From Lachnospiraceae bacterium UBA1759 (GTDB taxonomy: Bacteria; Bacillota; Clostridia; Lachnospirales; Lachnospiraceae), in assembly GCA_002315555.1 (NCBI GenBank), contig DCHF01000003.1, forward strand, positions 3,720 to 67,719: a DNA stretch of 64,000 nt, written 5' to 3'. The position numbers and the translations under genes are program-made. The notes under the pieces are model-generated. The model made no database searches and was not told where the DNA came from. It worked only from the letters and a program-made list of their open reading frames with translations. Below, piece by piece: positions 26,802 to 34,997 of this stretch; positions within the stretch are counted from its first letter, which is position 1; each line of letters opens with the position of its first letter.

Positions 26802-27666
26802 AAAAGTTTACGCACTTGGTTTTTTTGACGGAGTTCACATCGCACACGCGGACCTGCTCCGAAAAACCGTTTCAATCGCGGTTGAAAAAGGGCTCACGCC
26901 CGCCGTACTGACCTTTGACCGTCAGCCGGGCAATGTCCCTCTTTTAACCACGACCGAGGAACGAATTCGCATCATTCATGACGAATTTGGAATTCACGAC
27001 GTCACCATTCTGCCGTTCACGGATGAATTGCGCAACACCCCGTGGAAGGATTTTCTTGAAAATATTCTGATCAAAGATCTCTCTGCCGCATATTTTGTCA
27101 CAGGCTACGATTACCGTTTCGGGAGCAATCGTGAAGGTGACGCGTCCCTTTTATTGCACGAATGTGCAAGGCGCGGCATAGGATGCGCGGTAATCGACAA
27201 GGTCGTCAGCGACGGCGTCGTCGTCAGTTCCACCGCCATCCGTTCCATGGTAGCGGCGGGGGAAATGACGTGTGCCGCGGCATTTCTCGGGCGCAATTTC
27301 GCCTACACCGGCGTGATCGCTCACGGTGCACACCGCGGAACGGAGTTCGGCGCACCGACAATCAATTTAGCGATCGGCGACGATCTCGTCCGTGCAAAAT
27401 TCGGCGTCTATGCTTCCAAAACCGTTCTCGACGGCGTTGCATATCCGTCGGTGACAAATATCGGTGTTCGCCCGACCGTGGTCGAAACCGATATTCCGAA
27501 TGCCGAAACGAATATTCTGGGCTTTTCCGCCGATGTGTATGGAAAAAAAGTTCGCGTAGAACTTGTCAATTTCCTTCGTCCCGAACAAAAATTCAACAAT
27601 ACCGCGGCTCTTATGGCACAAATTGAAGCCGACAAAATACGAGCAAAAGAAATTCTCGCACAATAG
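26794..27666 (+). CDS. ribF: Bifunctional riboflavin kinase / FAD synthetase RibF
   Basis: 290 residues. N-terminal nucleotidyltransferase domain (LGFFDGVHIAHADLL near 8-20; VTGYDYRFGSNREGD near 105; SSTAIRSMVAAGE) makes FAD; C-terminal flavokinase domain (GRNFAYTGVIAHG; FGAPTINLA; the closing VELVNFLRPEQKF) makes FMN. The ATG at 26794 overlaps truB by eight bases and has GAGG upstream; a longer open frame to the left is a truB shadow. The rpsO/pnp genes that often follow are absent here. Confidence 0.94.
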   Translation: MTEKVYALGFFDGVHIAHADLLRKTVSIAVEKGLTPAVLTFDRQPGNVPLLTTTEERIRIIHDEFGIHDVTILPFTDELRNTPWKDFLENILIKDLSAAYFVTGYDYRFGSNREGDASLLLHECARRGIGCAVIDKVVSDGVVVSSTAIRSMVAAGEMTCAAAFLGRNFAYTGVIAHGAHRGTEFGAPTINLAIGDDLVRAKFGVYASKTVLDGVAYPSVTNIGVRPTVVETDIPNAETNILGFSADVYGKKVRVELVNFLRPEQKFNNTAALMAQIEADKIRAKEILAQ

Positions 27667-27677
27667 GGGATAAGTTC

Positions 27678-28112
27678 ATGGAATACAGTGAAAAAGTTCT
27701 CGAACATTTCCGCAATCCGCGAAATTCCGGTCAGCCCGAAAAGTTCAACGCAATGGGCATGGCAGGCAACGCGAAATGCGGCGATGTCATGAAGATATTT
27801 TTGGAAATCGAAGATGACAAAATCGCCGATGTCGGCTTCAAAACCTTCGGTTGTGCCGCCGCCGTCGCCGCCTCCTCTATGGCAACCGAACTCATCAAAG
27901 GTCGTACCATCGAAGATGCGCTTGCACTGACAAATGACGATGTTGCCAATGCACTCGACGGTCTTCCGTGGGAAAAAATGCACTGTTCCGTTCTTGCGGA
28001 GCAGGCGATCAAGCAATCCGTCGCCGACTATTATAAACGGCAGGGCATTGATCCGACGCCCATTGTCGGCGTGCTGGACGACGGATTCGGACACATGGAC
28101 GAAAATTACTGA
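27678..28112 (+). CDS. NifU/IscU-like Fe-S cluster scaffold
   Basis: 144 residues. Three Cys positions of the scaffold family are present: AKCGD near 34, FGCAAA near 61 and MHCSV near 101, the set that holds a transient 2Fe-2S cluster. The C-terminal tail (about 20 residues after YYKRQG) is longer than in SufU. No cysteine desulfurase lies beside it; its partner must be elsewhere. Placed between ribF and glyS. Confidence 0.88.
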   Translation: MEYSEKVLEHFRNPRNSGQPEKFNAMGMAGNAKCGDVMKIFLEIEDDKIADVGFKTFGCAAAVAASSMATELIKGRTIEDALALTNDDVANALDGLPWEKMHCSVLAEQAIKQSVADYYKRQGIDPTPIVGVLDDGFGHMDENY

Positions 28113-28151
28113 TTGTAATTTTATAAATTAAAACAACGAGGTGTAATCAAA

Positions 28152-29552
28152 ATGATCAACACTGAAAAGACAATGGAAAAGATTGTTGCCCTTTGCAAGG
28201 GCCGCGGCTTTGTGTATCCCGGCAGTGAGATATACGGCGGTCTTGCGAACTCCTGGGACTATGGCCCTCTCGGCGTTGAATTCAAGAACAACGTCAAGCG
28301 TGCCTGGTGGAAAAAATTCGTTCAGGAATCCAAGTACAATGTCGGTCTGGATGCCGCGATCTTGATGAATCCGCAGGTTTGGGTCGCTTCCGGTCATGTC
28401 ACAACCTTCAACGATCCGCTTATCGACTGCAAAGCGTGCAAAATGCGTCATCGTGCCGATAAACTCATTGAAGATTGGCTCAAAGAAAACCCGATGGACG
28501 GCGTGAATGTCGAAGCCATGACCAATGAAGACATGGTCGCCTTCATCCGTGACAACAAAATTCCGTGCCCGGGTTGCGGCAAGAGCGACTTCACCGACAT
28601 CCGCAAATTCAATCTGATGTTCAAAACGCATCAGGGTGTCACCGAAGACAATTCCACCGAAGTCTATCTCCGTCCCGAAACAGCGCAGGGTATTTTTGTC
28701 AACTTTAAAAACATTCAGCGCACCACCCGTAAAAAGGTCCCGTTCGGCGTTGCCCAGGTAGGAAAAAGTTTCCGTAACGAGATCACTCCGGGCAATTTCA
28801 TCTTCCGTATTCGTGAATTCGAACAAATGGAACTTGAATTCTTCTGCGAACCGGGTACCGACCTCGAATGGTTTGCATATTGGCGTGAATTCTGCCGCAA
28901 CTGGCTTGTCACTCTCGGTTTAAAGGAAGAAAACCTTCGTCTGCGTGACCATGAAAAGGAAGAACTCGCCTTCTATTCCAAGGCAACTACGGACTTTGAG
29001 TTCCTGTTCCCGTTCGGATGGGGCGAACTTTGGGGCGTTGCCGACCGTACCGACTACGACCTCACCCAGCACGAAAAGACCTCCGGCCAGGATCTCAGTT
29101 ATTTCGATCAGGAAAAGAACGAGCATTATGTCCCGTACGTCATCGAGCCTTCCCTCGGTGCCGACCGTGTCACGCTTGCGTTCCTCGTCGAGGCTTATGA
29201 CGAAGAGGTCGTTGACGCCGAAAAGAACGACACCCGTGTCGTTATGCATTTGCATCCGGCACTTGCACCGTTCAAGGCGGCGATCCTCCCGCTTTCCAAG
29301 AAACTTTCCGATAAGGCGGGCGAAATCTACGATGAACTTGCCAAAAACTTCATGGTCGATTACGACGAAGCCGGCTCCATCGGTAAACGTTATCGCCGTC
29401 AGGATGAGATCGGCACGCCGTGGTGTGTTACCTACGATTTCGATTCCGCGACCGATGGCTGTGTCACCGTTCGTGACCGTGACACCATGACGCAGGAGCG
29501 CGTGAAGATCGATGAACTGGTGAAGTACTTCGAAGAGAAGATGGCCTGGTAA
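28152..29552 (+). CDS. glyS: Glycyl-tRNA synthetase, single-chain type
   Basis: 466 residues of the dimeric (alpha2) class II enzyme. Class II motif 2 is in FRNEITPGNFIFRIREFEQMELEFF near 215; the insertion CPGCGKSDF near 140 is a family-typical Cys element; motif 3 lies in EPSLGADRVTLAFL; and the C-terminal anticodon domain ends in a family-like DELVKYFEE. GAGG precedes the ATG. The last 20 codons change to the codon style of the right half of the window (CTG, GTG, AAG), see findings. Confidence 0.93.
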   Translation: MINTEKTMEKIVALCKGRGFVYPGSEIYGGLANSWDYGPLGVEFKNNVKRAWWKKFVQESKYNVGLDAAILMNPQVWVASGHVTTFNDPLIDCKACKMRHRADKLIEDWLKENPMDGVNVEAMTNEDMVAFIRDNKIPCPGCGKSDFTDIRKFNLMFKTHQGVTEDNSTEVYLRPETAQGIFVNFKNIQRTTRKKVPFGVAQVGKSFRNEITPGNFIFRIREFEQMELEFFCEPGTDLEWFAYWREFCRNWLVTLGLKEENLRLRDHEKEELAFYSKATTDFEFLFPFGWGELWGVADRTDYDLTQHEKTSGQDLSYFDQEKNEHYVPYVIEPSLGADRVTLAFLVEAYDEEVVDAEKNDTRVVMHLHPALAPFKAAILPLSKKLSDKAGEIYDELAKNFMVDYDEAGSIGKRYRRQDEIGTPWCVTYDFDSATDGCVTVRDRDTMTQERVKIDELVKYFEEKMAW

Positions 29553-29605
29553 TAAGAGAAAGGACCGGAGATCCCGTGCGGATGCCGGAAATGAATCGAG
29601 TATAA

Positions 29606-29638
29606 AAAAGATCCCCCGGAGTGATCCGGGGGATCTTT
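29606..29638. terminator. Intrinsic terminator after glyS
   Basis: Perfect arms AAAAGATCCCCCGGA / TCCGGGGGATCTTTT with a GTGA (GNRA) loop and a T run. It serves glyS and, in the other direction, could serve the SDR gene. The rest of 29,553-29,741 shows no gene. Confidence 0.9.
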
Positions 29639-29741
29639 TTGTTTTCTTTGGAAAATACACCTTTATCTGCAATCGATGTCCCTTTTCTGCAACGGATACG
29701 GCTGTTTCCGGTCTTTTTATGAGAGGGGGCAGTGCTCCGGC

Positions 29742-30470
29742 TCAGTTCCACGCCCCGTCGATCGGAATGACGGCGCCGGTCAGGTAGAGCGGAGAGGAAG
29801 CAAGAAGGGCCACCAGTTCCGCGACCTCTTCCGGCGTGCCGAAACGGCCGCAGGGGATCTCCTCGCAGAGCGCTTCGCGTTCATCTGCGGAGAGGTTACG
29901 GTTCATTTCCGTATCGATGGCACCGGGGGCCACGCAGTTGACCTGGATGCCGGAAGGCGCCAGTTCCTTGGCAAGCGCTTTTGTGAAGGATATGATGCCG
30001 CCCTTTGTTGCGGAGTATTCGGTCTCGCAGGAGGCCCCGTAGAGTCCGTGTACGGATGAAATATTGATGATGCGGCCGCTGTGAGCGGAAAGCATCGGCC
30101 GGACGACGGCTTTGGACATCCGGATGACCGAGGAAAGGTTCGTGTGCAGGATGGAGAGCCAGTTTTCATCGGAGGAGTCCTGGAAGAGCTCCACATGGGA
30201 AATGCCGGCGTTATTGACCAGAAGATCCGGTGTGCCGAAGCATTCCGTGGCATAGTTCACCAGCGCTTCGCAAACGGGAGCGGAAGAGAGGTCTCCGGTA
30301 AAAACGGCGGCTTCCGCGCCGAGGGAGAGCACCTCGTTTTTGAGGCTTTCCAGCGCATCCGTACTGTGATGACCGGCCAGGATCAGGCGGTCTTTTTCCT
30401 TTGCAAACTGCAGCGCGATCGCCCGGCCGATGCCGCGGGAAGCGCCTGTGATGATGATCGTTCTGTTCAT
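29742..30470 (-). CDS. Short-chain dehydrogenase/reductase (FabG-like)
   Basis: 242 residues, classical SDR. NAD(P) motif TGASRGIG at about 7-14, NNAG near 86, catalytic Ser in NISSVHG near 135 and YSATK near 150, then the closing VIPIDGAWN. These proteins reduce 3-oxoacyl chains or sugar/polyol carbonyls. No fatty-acid genes are nearby, so a FabG role in lipid synthesis is not supported; a general oxidoreductase is the safe call. AAAGGATG precedes the ATG at 30470. First gene of the right-hand codon style. Confidence 0.85.
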   Translation of the reverse strand: MNRTIIITGASRGIGRAIALQFAKEKDRLILAGHHSTDALESLKNEVLSLGAEAAVFTGDLSSAPVCEALVNYATECFGTPDLLVNNAGISHVELFQDSSDENWLSILHTNLSSVIRMSKAVVRPMLSAHSGRIINISSVHGLYGASCETEYSATKGGIISFTKALAKELAPSGIQVNCVAPGAIDTEMNRNLSADEREALCEEIPCGRFGTPEEVAELVALLASSPLYLTGAVIPIDGAWN

Positions 30471-30556
30471 GTCACACATCCTTTCTGCGCTCAAGTATAG
30501 CGTAAAAGAGAGGAGATGTAAAGACACGCGGGATTCATCGAAAATTCACGGAATTT

Positions 30557-30573
30557 ATTACGGATTTGTTACA
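30557..30573 (-). promoter_or_regulatory. WalR-box-like site upstream of the NlpC/P60 gene
   Basis: On the minus strand TGTAAC-AAATC-CGTAAT, close to the WalR (YycF) direct repeat TGTWAH-N5-TGTWAH known from Bacillus. Its first 11 bases return as a perfect inverted copy at 30651-30661. Confidence 0.4.
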
Positions 30574-30602
30574 AAACAGGGGGTTGCACCGGCCATTCGA
30601 TA

Positions 30603-30631
30603 TTGACAAAAAGGCGTATAATTGGTATACT
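30603..30631 (+). promoter_or_regulatory. Promoter of the NlpC/P60-MBOAT gene group
   Basis: TTGACA (30603-30608), 17 bases, TATACT (30626-30631). A good sigma-A type match; RNA would start near 30638. Confidence 0.8.
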
Positions 30632-30639
30632 GATGATGC

Positions 30640-30656
30640 GTTAATATTTATGTAAC
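30640..30656 (+). promoter_or_regulatory. Second WalR-box-like site, at the transcription start
   Basis: GTTAAT-ATTTA-TGTAAC, a weaker match to TGTWAH-N5-TGTWAH, just downstream of the -10. Position would suit repression. Confidence 0.3.
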
Positions 30657-30692
30657 AAATCACGCCGCCCTGTGCGGTAGTTTGGAGAATAG

Positions 30693-32147
30693 ATGAAAAG
30701 ATTTACTCGTATCACAGCATTCATAATGGCCGCGCTGCTTGCGTTCGGCACTATAACTTATTCCCATGAGTCCGGTGCCGCTGCCTTTGATTCCCTTGAT
30801 GCGAATTCTGCTGTAGCGGGTGCGTCAGCCGCACTGCGCAATTATATGGAGTCCAATGAAGATTACGCTGCCCGCATTGCGCAGGCGCTGAATCCCATCA
30901 TGGTGATCGCCGCCGATACGGAGACGGTTTCCGGTGCGGAGACTCCGCAGGTCGCAACGAATGAGGAAGTTCTTTATGAACAGGAGCTTGTCGGTGTTGC
31001 CGGTGTCGGAAGTATGCTGAACGTCCGTCAGGCGCCGTCCACATTATCGGACGTCGTTGAGTATCTGGTTCGTGGCGATGATATCGTCGTGGTCGGTGAG
31101 CGCTATGTCAACGGCAACCTCTGGTATAAGGTCCGCGTCGGCACTACGGAAGGTTATGTCGCCGGTACCTACATCCTGTTTGATCAGGCTGCGGATGAGT
31201 TCCGTGCCATCGTTGCGGAGGAGCGCAAGGATCCGGCGGAAATGCCCACGGATTTTGTTCTGGCCGATGATATCACCGGACTTTCCAAGGATGTACAGGA
31301 TACCCTGAATTATTATGCAAAAGAGATCAGCTGGGTCCTTCGCGAGGATTACCCCGCAGCCGCAGCGGATACCAAATATGTCAACACGTATTCCGTTCTG
31401 GTATACCTTCTGGAGTTATATCAGGCGGTACAGGATATCGCTACAGAGTACAACCTGACCAATACCTTTGCTCAGGCGGATACCGATATCACCGCAGTTG
31501 AACTGAACCGTCAGAAGCTTTCCGAGCTTACCGGAAACAGTGAGTCGGATTTCTTTGACATGATCTCGGAAGAGCAGAGAGCCGCGGATGAAGCCGCCGC
31601 CGCCGCAGCAGCCGCACAGGCCGCAGCAGAAGCCGCCGCGAACGAAGCGGAAGCGGAACGCCTCCGTCAGGAAGCCGCCGCCGCAGCAGCAGCAGCAGCC
31701 GCAGCGCAGGAAGCCGCAAATCAGGCCGCCGCAGCAGCCGCAGCACAGCAGGCAGCACAGGCCGCGGCAGGTGCAGCGGAAGGCACTAATACCGTGGGCA
31801 GAGCCATTGCGGACTTTGCAGCGACCTGGGTCGGAAAGATCCATTACGGCTGGGGCGCAAATCAGTTCTATGAAGGCGGTTATGTAGACTGCTCACACTT
31901 TACGTACAACGTTTACCTGAGTTACGGCCTGGTAGGAGGCTATACCACATCGACCGGCCAGAGAAGCTGGGGACGTGCGGTAGCACTTGAAGACATTCAG
32001 CCCGGTGACCTGGTTTGCTACAACGGTCACGTGGCCATCTACTACGGAAACGGCATGATCGTACATGCACCTGCAGCCGGCAGAGATATTGAATTCGGCA
32101 GCCTGTACTTAGCACCCATTGTGTGCGTACGCAGACTGGGCGGTTGA
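30693..32147 (+). CDS. Secreted SH3-NlpC/P60 peptidoglycan endopeptidase with Ala-rich linker
   Basis: 484 residues. Signal peptide at about 1-30; an unassigned acidic segment; bacterial SH3 domain at about 100-165 (MLNVRQAPSTLSDVV, WYKVRVGTTEGYV); a helical segment; an alanine/glutamate-rich linker at about 297-375; and a C-terminal NlpC/P60 domain with Cys400, His446 and His458 as the catalytic triad. Such enzymes cut D-Glu-diamino acid stem-peptide bonds in the wall. The next gene is a paralog. GGAG precedes the ATG; the upstream region carries WalR-like boxes, as expected for a wall hydrolase. Confidence 0.9.
   Translation: MKRFTRITAFIMAALLAFGTITYSHESGAAAFDSLDANSAVAGASAALRNYMESNEDYAARIAQALNPIMVIAADTETVSGAETPQVATNEEVLYEQELVGVAGVGSMLNVRQAPSTLSDVVEYLVRGDDIVVVGERYVNGNLWYKVRVGTTEGYVAGTYILFDQAADEFRAIVAEERKDPAEMPTDFVLADDITGLSKDVQDTLNYYAKEISWVLREDYPAAAADTKYVNTYSVLVYLLELYQAVQDIATEYNLTNTFAQADTDITAVELNRQKLSELTGNSESDFFDMISEEQRAADEAAAAAAAAQAAAEAAANEAEAERLRQEAAAAAAAAAAAQEAANQAAAAAAAQQAAQAAAGAAEGTNTVGRAIADFAATWVGKIHYGWGANQFYEGGYVDCSHFTYNVYLSYGLVGGYTTSTGQRSWGRAVALEDIQPGDLVCYNGHVAIYYGNGMIVHAPAAGRDIEFGSLYLAPIVCVRRLGG
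31590..31775 (+). repeat. GCN-rich low-complexity tract coding the Ala linker
   Basis: About 60 codons that are mostly GCC/GCA/GCG with interspersed Gln and Glu, inside the first NlpC/P60 gene. The second paralog lacks it. Such tracts form extended helices through the wall and vary in length by slippage. Confidence 0.85.
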
Positions 32148-32166
32148 CCGGATCATCGGTAAAAGG

Positions 32167-32197
32167 AAAGGGCTCGCGTTTATACGGCGGGCCCTTT
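32167..32197 (+). terminator. Hairpin between the two NlpC/P60 genes
   Basis: AAAGGGCTCGC pairs with GCGGGCCCTTT (one G-U pair) and ends in TTTT. A modest terminator that may attenuate rather than stop transcription into the second paralog. Confidence 0.6.
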
Positions 32198-32227
32198 TCG
32201 GAGATTATAACGAAAATATGAGGTTCT

Positions 32228-33508
32228 ATGAAGAAAAGACATATCCGAAAACTATCCCTGCTTCTCGTGATCGCGCTTCTTTGCGGCAGCACGAGTGCAT
32301 CGACCGGAGCGGTTACATTTGACGATCTGGACCGGCGCAGTGCCGATGCCGGTGCGTCCGCGGCCATCAGCCGTTTCTATGAATCCAACGAGGAGGCCGG
32401 AAGCAAGATCGTAAAGGCGCTGGCTCCTATCGTGGCTATTGCCGGTGTGGGCGATAACACGGACTCTGTGGAAAATGAAGCGGAACTGGAAGAGGGACAG
32501 GAACTCCTTTATGAATATGCCAAGGTCGGAAAGGTCTGCGTGGAAAGCTCGCTGAACGTGCGTGCATCCACCAGTGCGCTTTCGGAGATCGTTGCAAAGA
32601 TCTACCGGAATATGGAGGTCTATGTCATCGGTGAGAAGAAGGCCGGCGGTCACATCTGGTTCAAGGTCCGTGTGGACGAAGCGGAGGGTTACTGCTCCGC
32701 ATCCTATATCAAGTACGGCGATGATGCCGATGCTTATTACGCGCAGCTGCATGAGAATGAGAAGCAGGCTGCGACACTTCCGGAAAGCCTTCAGATCTAT
32801 GACGATCTTTCCGAGGTCCCGGAGGATGTCCAGAAGGACATGTTCGATTATCAGGGACAGATCAATTACTGCCTGAAGAACGAGTATCCGACGCAGATGG
32901 CCAGCGGAGAGTATCTGAACATGTACTCGATCCTGATCTATTTGCTTGAGAATTACCAGCATATCCGCGATATCGCAAATGAATACGGATTGACGGAAAC
33001 GCTGGCTTCCTGTAACTTTGATATTTACAGCATCGAACTGACCCGTGAGAATCTGGAGGATACGACCGGTCAGACCGAGCAGGATTTCACATCGCAGATC
33101 GCGGCGGCCATCGAGGAACGTAAGAAGGATGAGAAAGCCGCTCTCGGTAACTCCATCGCGGACTACGCCGCTTCCTTTGTCGGAACTCTGCCCTACGTAT
33201 GGGGTGGTGCGAGCCTGACAAGCGGTGCGGACTGCTCCGGTTTCTGCGGTCAGATCTACGCACACTTCGGGCTGATCAGCCAGGGCGCGGCCAATGCGCA
33301 TGCGTACGATTCAAGTGCTTTCCGTAGCGTCGGACGTGCGGTCTCCGTCAGTGAGATCATGCCGGGCGATCTGGTATGTTATCCGGGCCACGTCGGCATT
33401 TATTACGGCGGAGGAATGATCGTCAACGAGCCGGCTCCGGGCCGCAAGTGCCGTTTTGACAGTCTGTACTGTCTGCCCATCATCACTGTCCGCAGACTTT
33501 ATGGTTAA
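32228..33508 (+). CDS. Secreted SH3-NlpC/P60 endopeptidase, tandem paralog
   Basis: 426 residues with the same plan as the preceding protein: signal peptide (1-25), the shared segment SADAGASAAISRFYESNEE, an SH3 domain near 105-165, a helical middle and an NlpC/P60 domain. It has no Ala-rich linker. The triad is Cys336, His388 and Asn400, where the first copy has His at the third place; Asn is accepted in this family. Tandem duplication followed by divergence is evident from the shared order and wording (DDLSEVPEDVQ against DDITGLSKDVQ). GAGG precedes the ATG. Confidence 0.9.
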   Translation: MKKRHIRKLSLLLVIALLCGSTSASTGAVTFDDLDRRSADAGASAAISRFYESNEEAGSKIVKALAPIVAIAGVGDNTDSVENEAELEEGQELLYEYAKVGKVCVESSLNVRASTSALSEIVAKIYRNMEVYVIGEKKAGGHIWFKVRVDEAEGYCSASYIKYGDDADAYYAQLHENEKQAATLPESLQIYDDLSEVPEDVQKDMFDYQGQINYCLKNEYPTQMASGEYLNMYSILIYLLENYQHIRDIANEYGLTETLASCNFDIYSIELTRENLEDTTGQTEQDFTSQIAAAIEERKKDEKAALGNSIADYAASFVGTLPYVWGGASLTSGADCSGFCGQIYAHFGLISQGAANAHAYDSSAFRSVGRAVSVSEIMPGDLVCYPGHVGIYYGGGMIVNEPAPGRKCRFDSLYCLPIITVRRLYG

Positions 33509-33539
33509 CTGATTTTCAAAAGATTTAAGGGGAAAAGAC

Positions 33540-34982
33540 ATGGTATTTTCCAGTCTGTTGTTTTTATTCGCCTTTCTGGCGCCACAGCTTCTGATTTATT
33601 TCCTGGTCCGTAAAACGACGGCCAGAAACATCGTCCTTCTTACCTTCTCGCTGATCTTTTACAGCTGGGGCGGACCGCGGTACCTGATCCTTCTGGTCGG
33701 TGAAGCGTTCGTCAGCTGGTTCATCGCAAGAGAGATCGGCCGGTCCGGGTTTGATAAGATGAAGAAGCGCTGGCTCTTTATGGAGTGCCTGATCATGTTC
33801 GGGCTGCTCGTGGTCTTCAAGTACCTTGGCTTTGTCTGCAAGAATCTTCAGCAGCTCACCGGATGGCCGGAGATCGTTCCGCAGATCGCGCTTCCCATCG
33901 GTATTTCGTTCTATACGTTCCAGCTGGTTTCGTATGTGGTCGATGTTTATCGAGGGGAGGTCAAGGCACAGCCCCGGTACTGGAAGGTGCTGTTATATGC
34001 GAGTCTCTTCCACCAGTGTATTGCGGGCCCCATCGTCCGATATAAGACGGTGGAAGAGGAGATCGATCATCGTTCGGTCACCTCGGCCGATGTTGCCGCG
34101 GGTATCCGCCGCTTTTCCATCGGTCTCGCAAAGAAAGCGGTGCTCGCGAACGGCTGCGCCAAGCTGGCCGATACGCTGGCTCCGGAAGCACTGAATGAGC
34201 TTACCGGCGCATCCACCGCGGGGCTCTGGCTCGGAATGCTGTTCTACATGCTGTTCATCTATCTGGACTTCTCCGCCTATTCCGATATGGCCATCGGCAT
34301 GGGCCGTATGGTCGGCTTCCATTACCTTGAAAACTTCAATTATCCCTACATTGCACATTCCGTACAGGATTTCTGGCGCAGATGGCACATTTCGCTGTCC
34401 ACCTTCTTCCGCGATTATGTGTACATTCCGCTGGGCGGCAATCGTAAAGGTCAGTTCCGCACGATCCTGAATATGCTGGTCGTTTGGTTCCTGACCGGTA
34501 TGTGGCACGGCGCAAGCTGGAACTTCATTCTGTGGGGATTATTCTATTTTGTATTCCTTGTCATTGAGCGTCTGTTCCTCGGAAAGCTCCTGGACAAGAA
34601 CAGACTCACACGCGGCATCGGCCACGTATACACGCTGATCATTGTGTACTTTGGCTGGGTCCTGTTCCGCTTTACGGATACGGCTTCCCTGATCGAAGTA
34701 TTAAAGGGACTTTTCGGCGTCGGACATGAGTGGACCTCCATTGAGATCCTTTCTACGCTGAAGAACAACATGTTCTTCATAGCGATCGCCCTCCTTTCCG
34801 TTGTACCGCTCGGAAAGACGCTTCGCAGCGGTATTTACAAGAGAGCGAAGAAGACCGAAAGCTTTGGTGTTCTGAACATCATGTACTGCATCGATGCACT
34901 GACTCCGTTCGTGCTGATCATCCTTGCGGTTCTTGCCCTGGTCGGCGAGAGCTACAACCCGTTCCTGTATTTTAGATTCTGA
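33540..34982 (+). CDS. MBOAT-family O-acyltransferase (AlgI/DltB-like)
   Basis: 480-residue membrane protein with roughly eleven hydrophobic segments. MBOAT hallmarks: LPIGISFYTFQLVSYVVDVYRG near 119, FPRYW-like PRYWK, DFWRRWHISLSTFFRDYVYIPLGG near 280 (in parts) and the invariant His323 in MWHGASWNF. The family moves acetyl groups across the membrane to extracellular glycans. AAGGGGA precedes the ATG. The DHHW partner follows 15 bases later, as in other polysaccharide O-acetylation modules. Confidence 0.92.
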   Translation: MVFSSLLFLFAFLAPQLLIYFLVRKTTARNIVLLTFSLIFYSWGGPRYLILLVGEAFVSWFIAREIGRSGFDKMKKRWLFMECLIMFGLLVVFKYLGFVCKNLQQLTGWPEIVPQIALPIGISFYTFQLVSYVVDVYRGEVKAQPRYWKVLLYASLFHQCIAGPIVRYKTVEEEIDHRSVTSADVAAGIRRFSIGLAKKAVLANGCAKLADTLAPEALNELTGASTAGLWLGMLFYMLFIYLDFSAYSDMAIGMGRMVGFHYLENFNYPYIAHSVQDFWRRWHISLSTFFRDYVYIPLGGNRKGQFRTILNMLVVWFLTGMWHGASWNFILWGLFYFVFLVIERLFLGKLLDKNRLTRGIGHVYTLIIVYFGWVLFRFTDTASLIEVLKGLFGVGHEWTSIEILSTLKNNMFFIAIALLSVVPLGKTLRSGIYKRAKKTESFGVLNIMYCIDALTPFVLIILAVLALVGESYNPFLYFRF

Positions 34983-34997
34983 TGATAGGTTGATACT

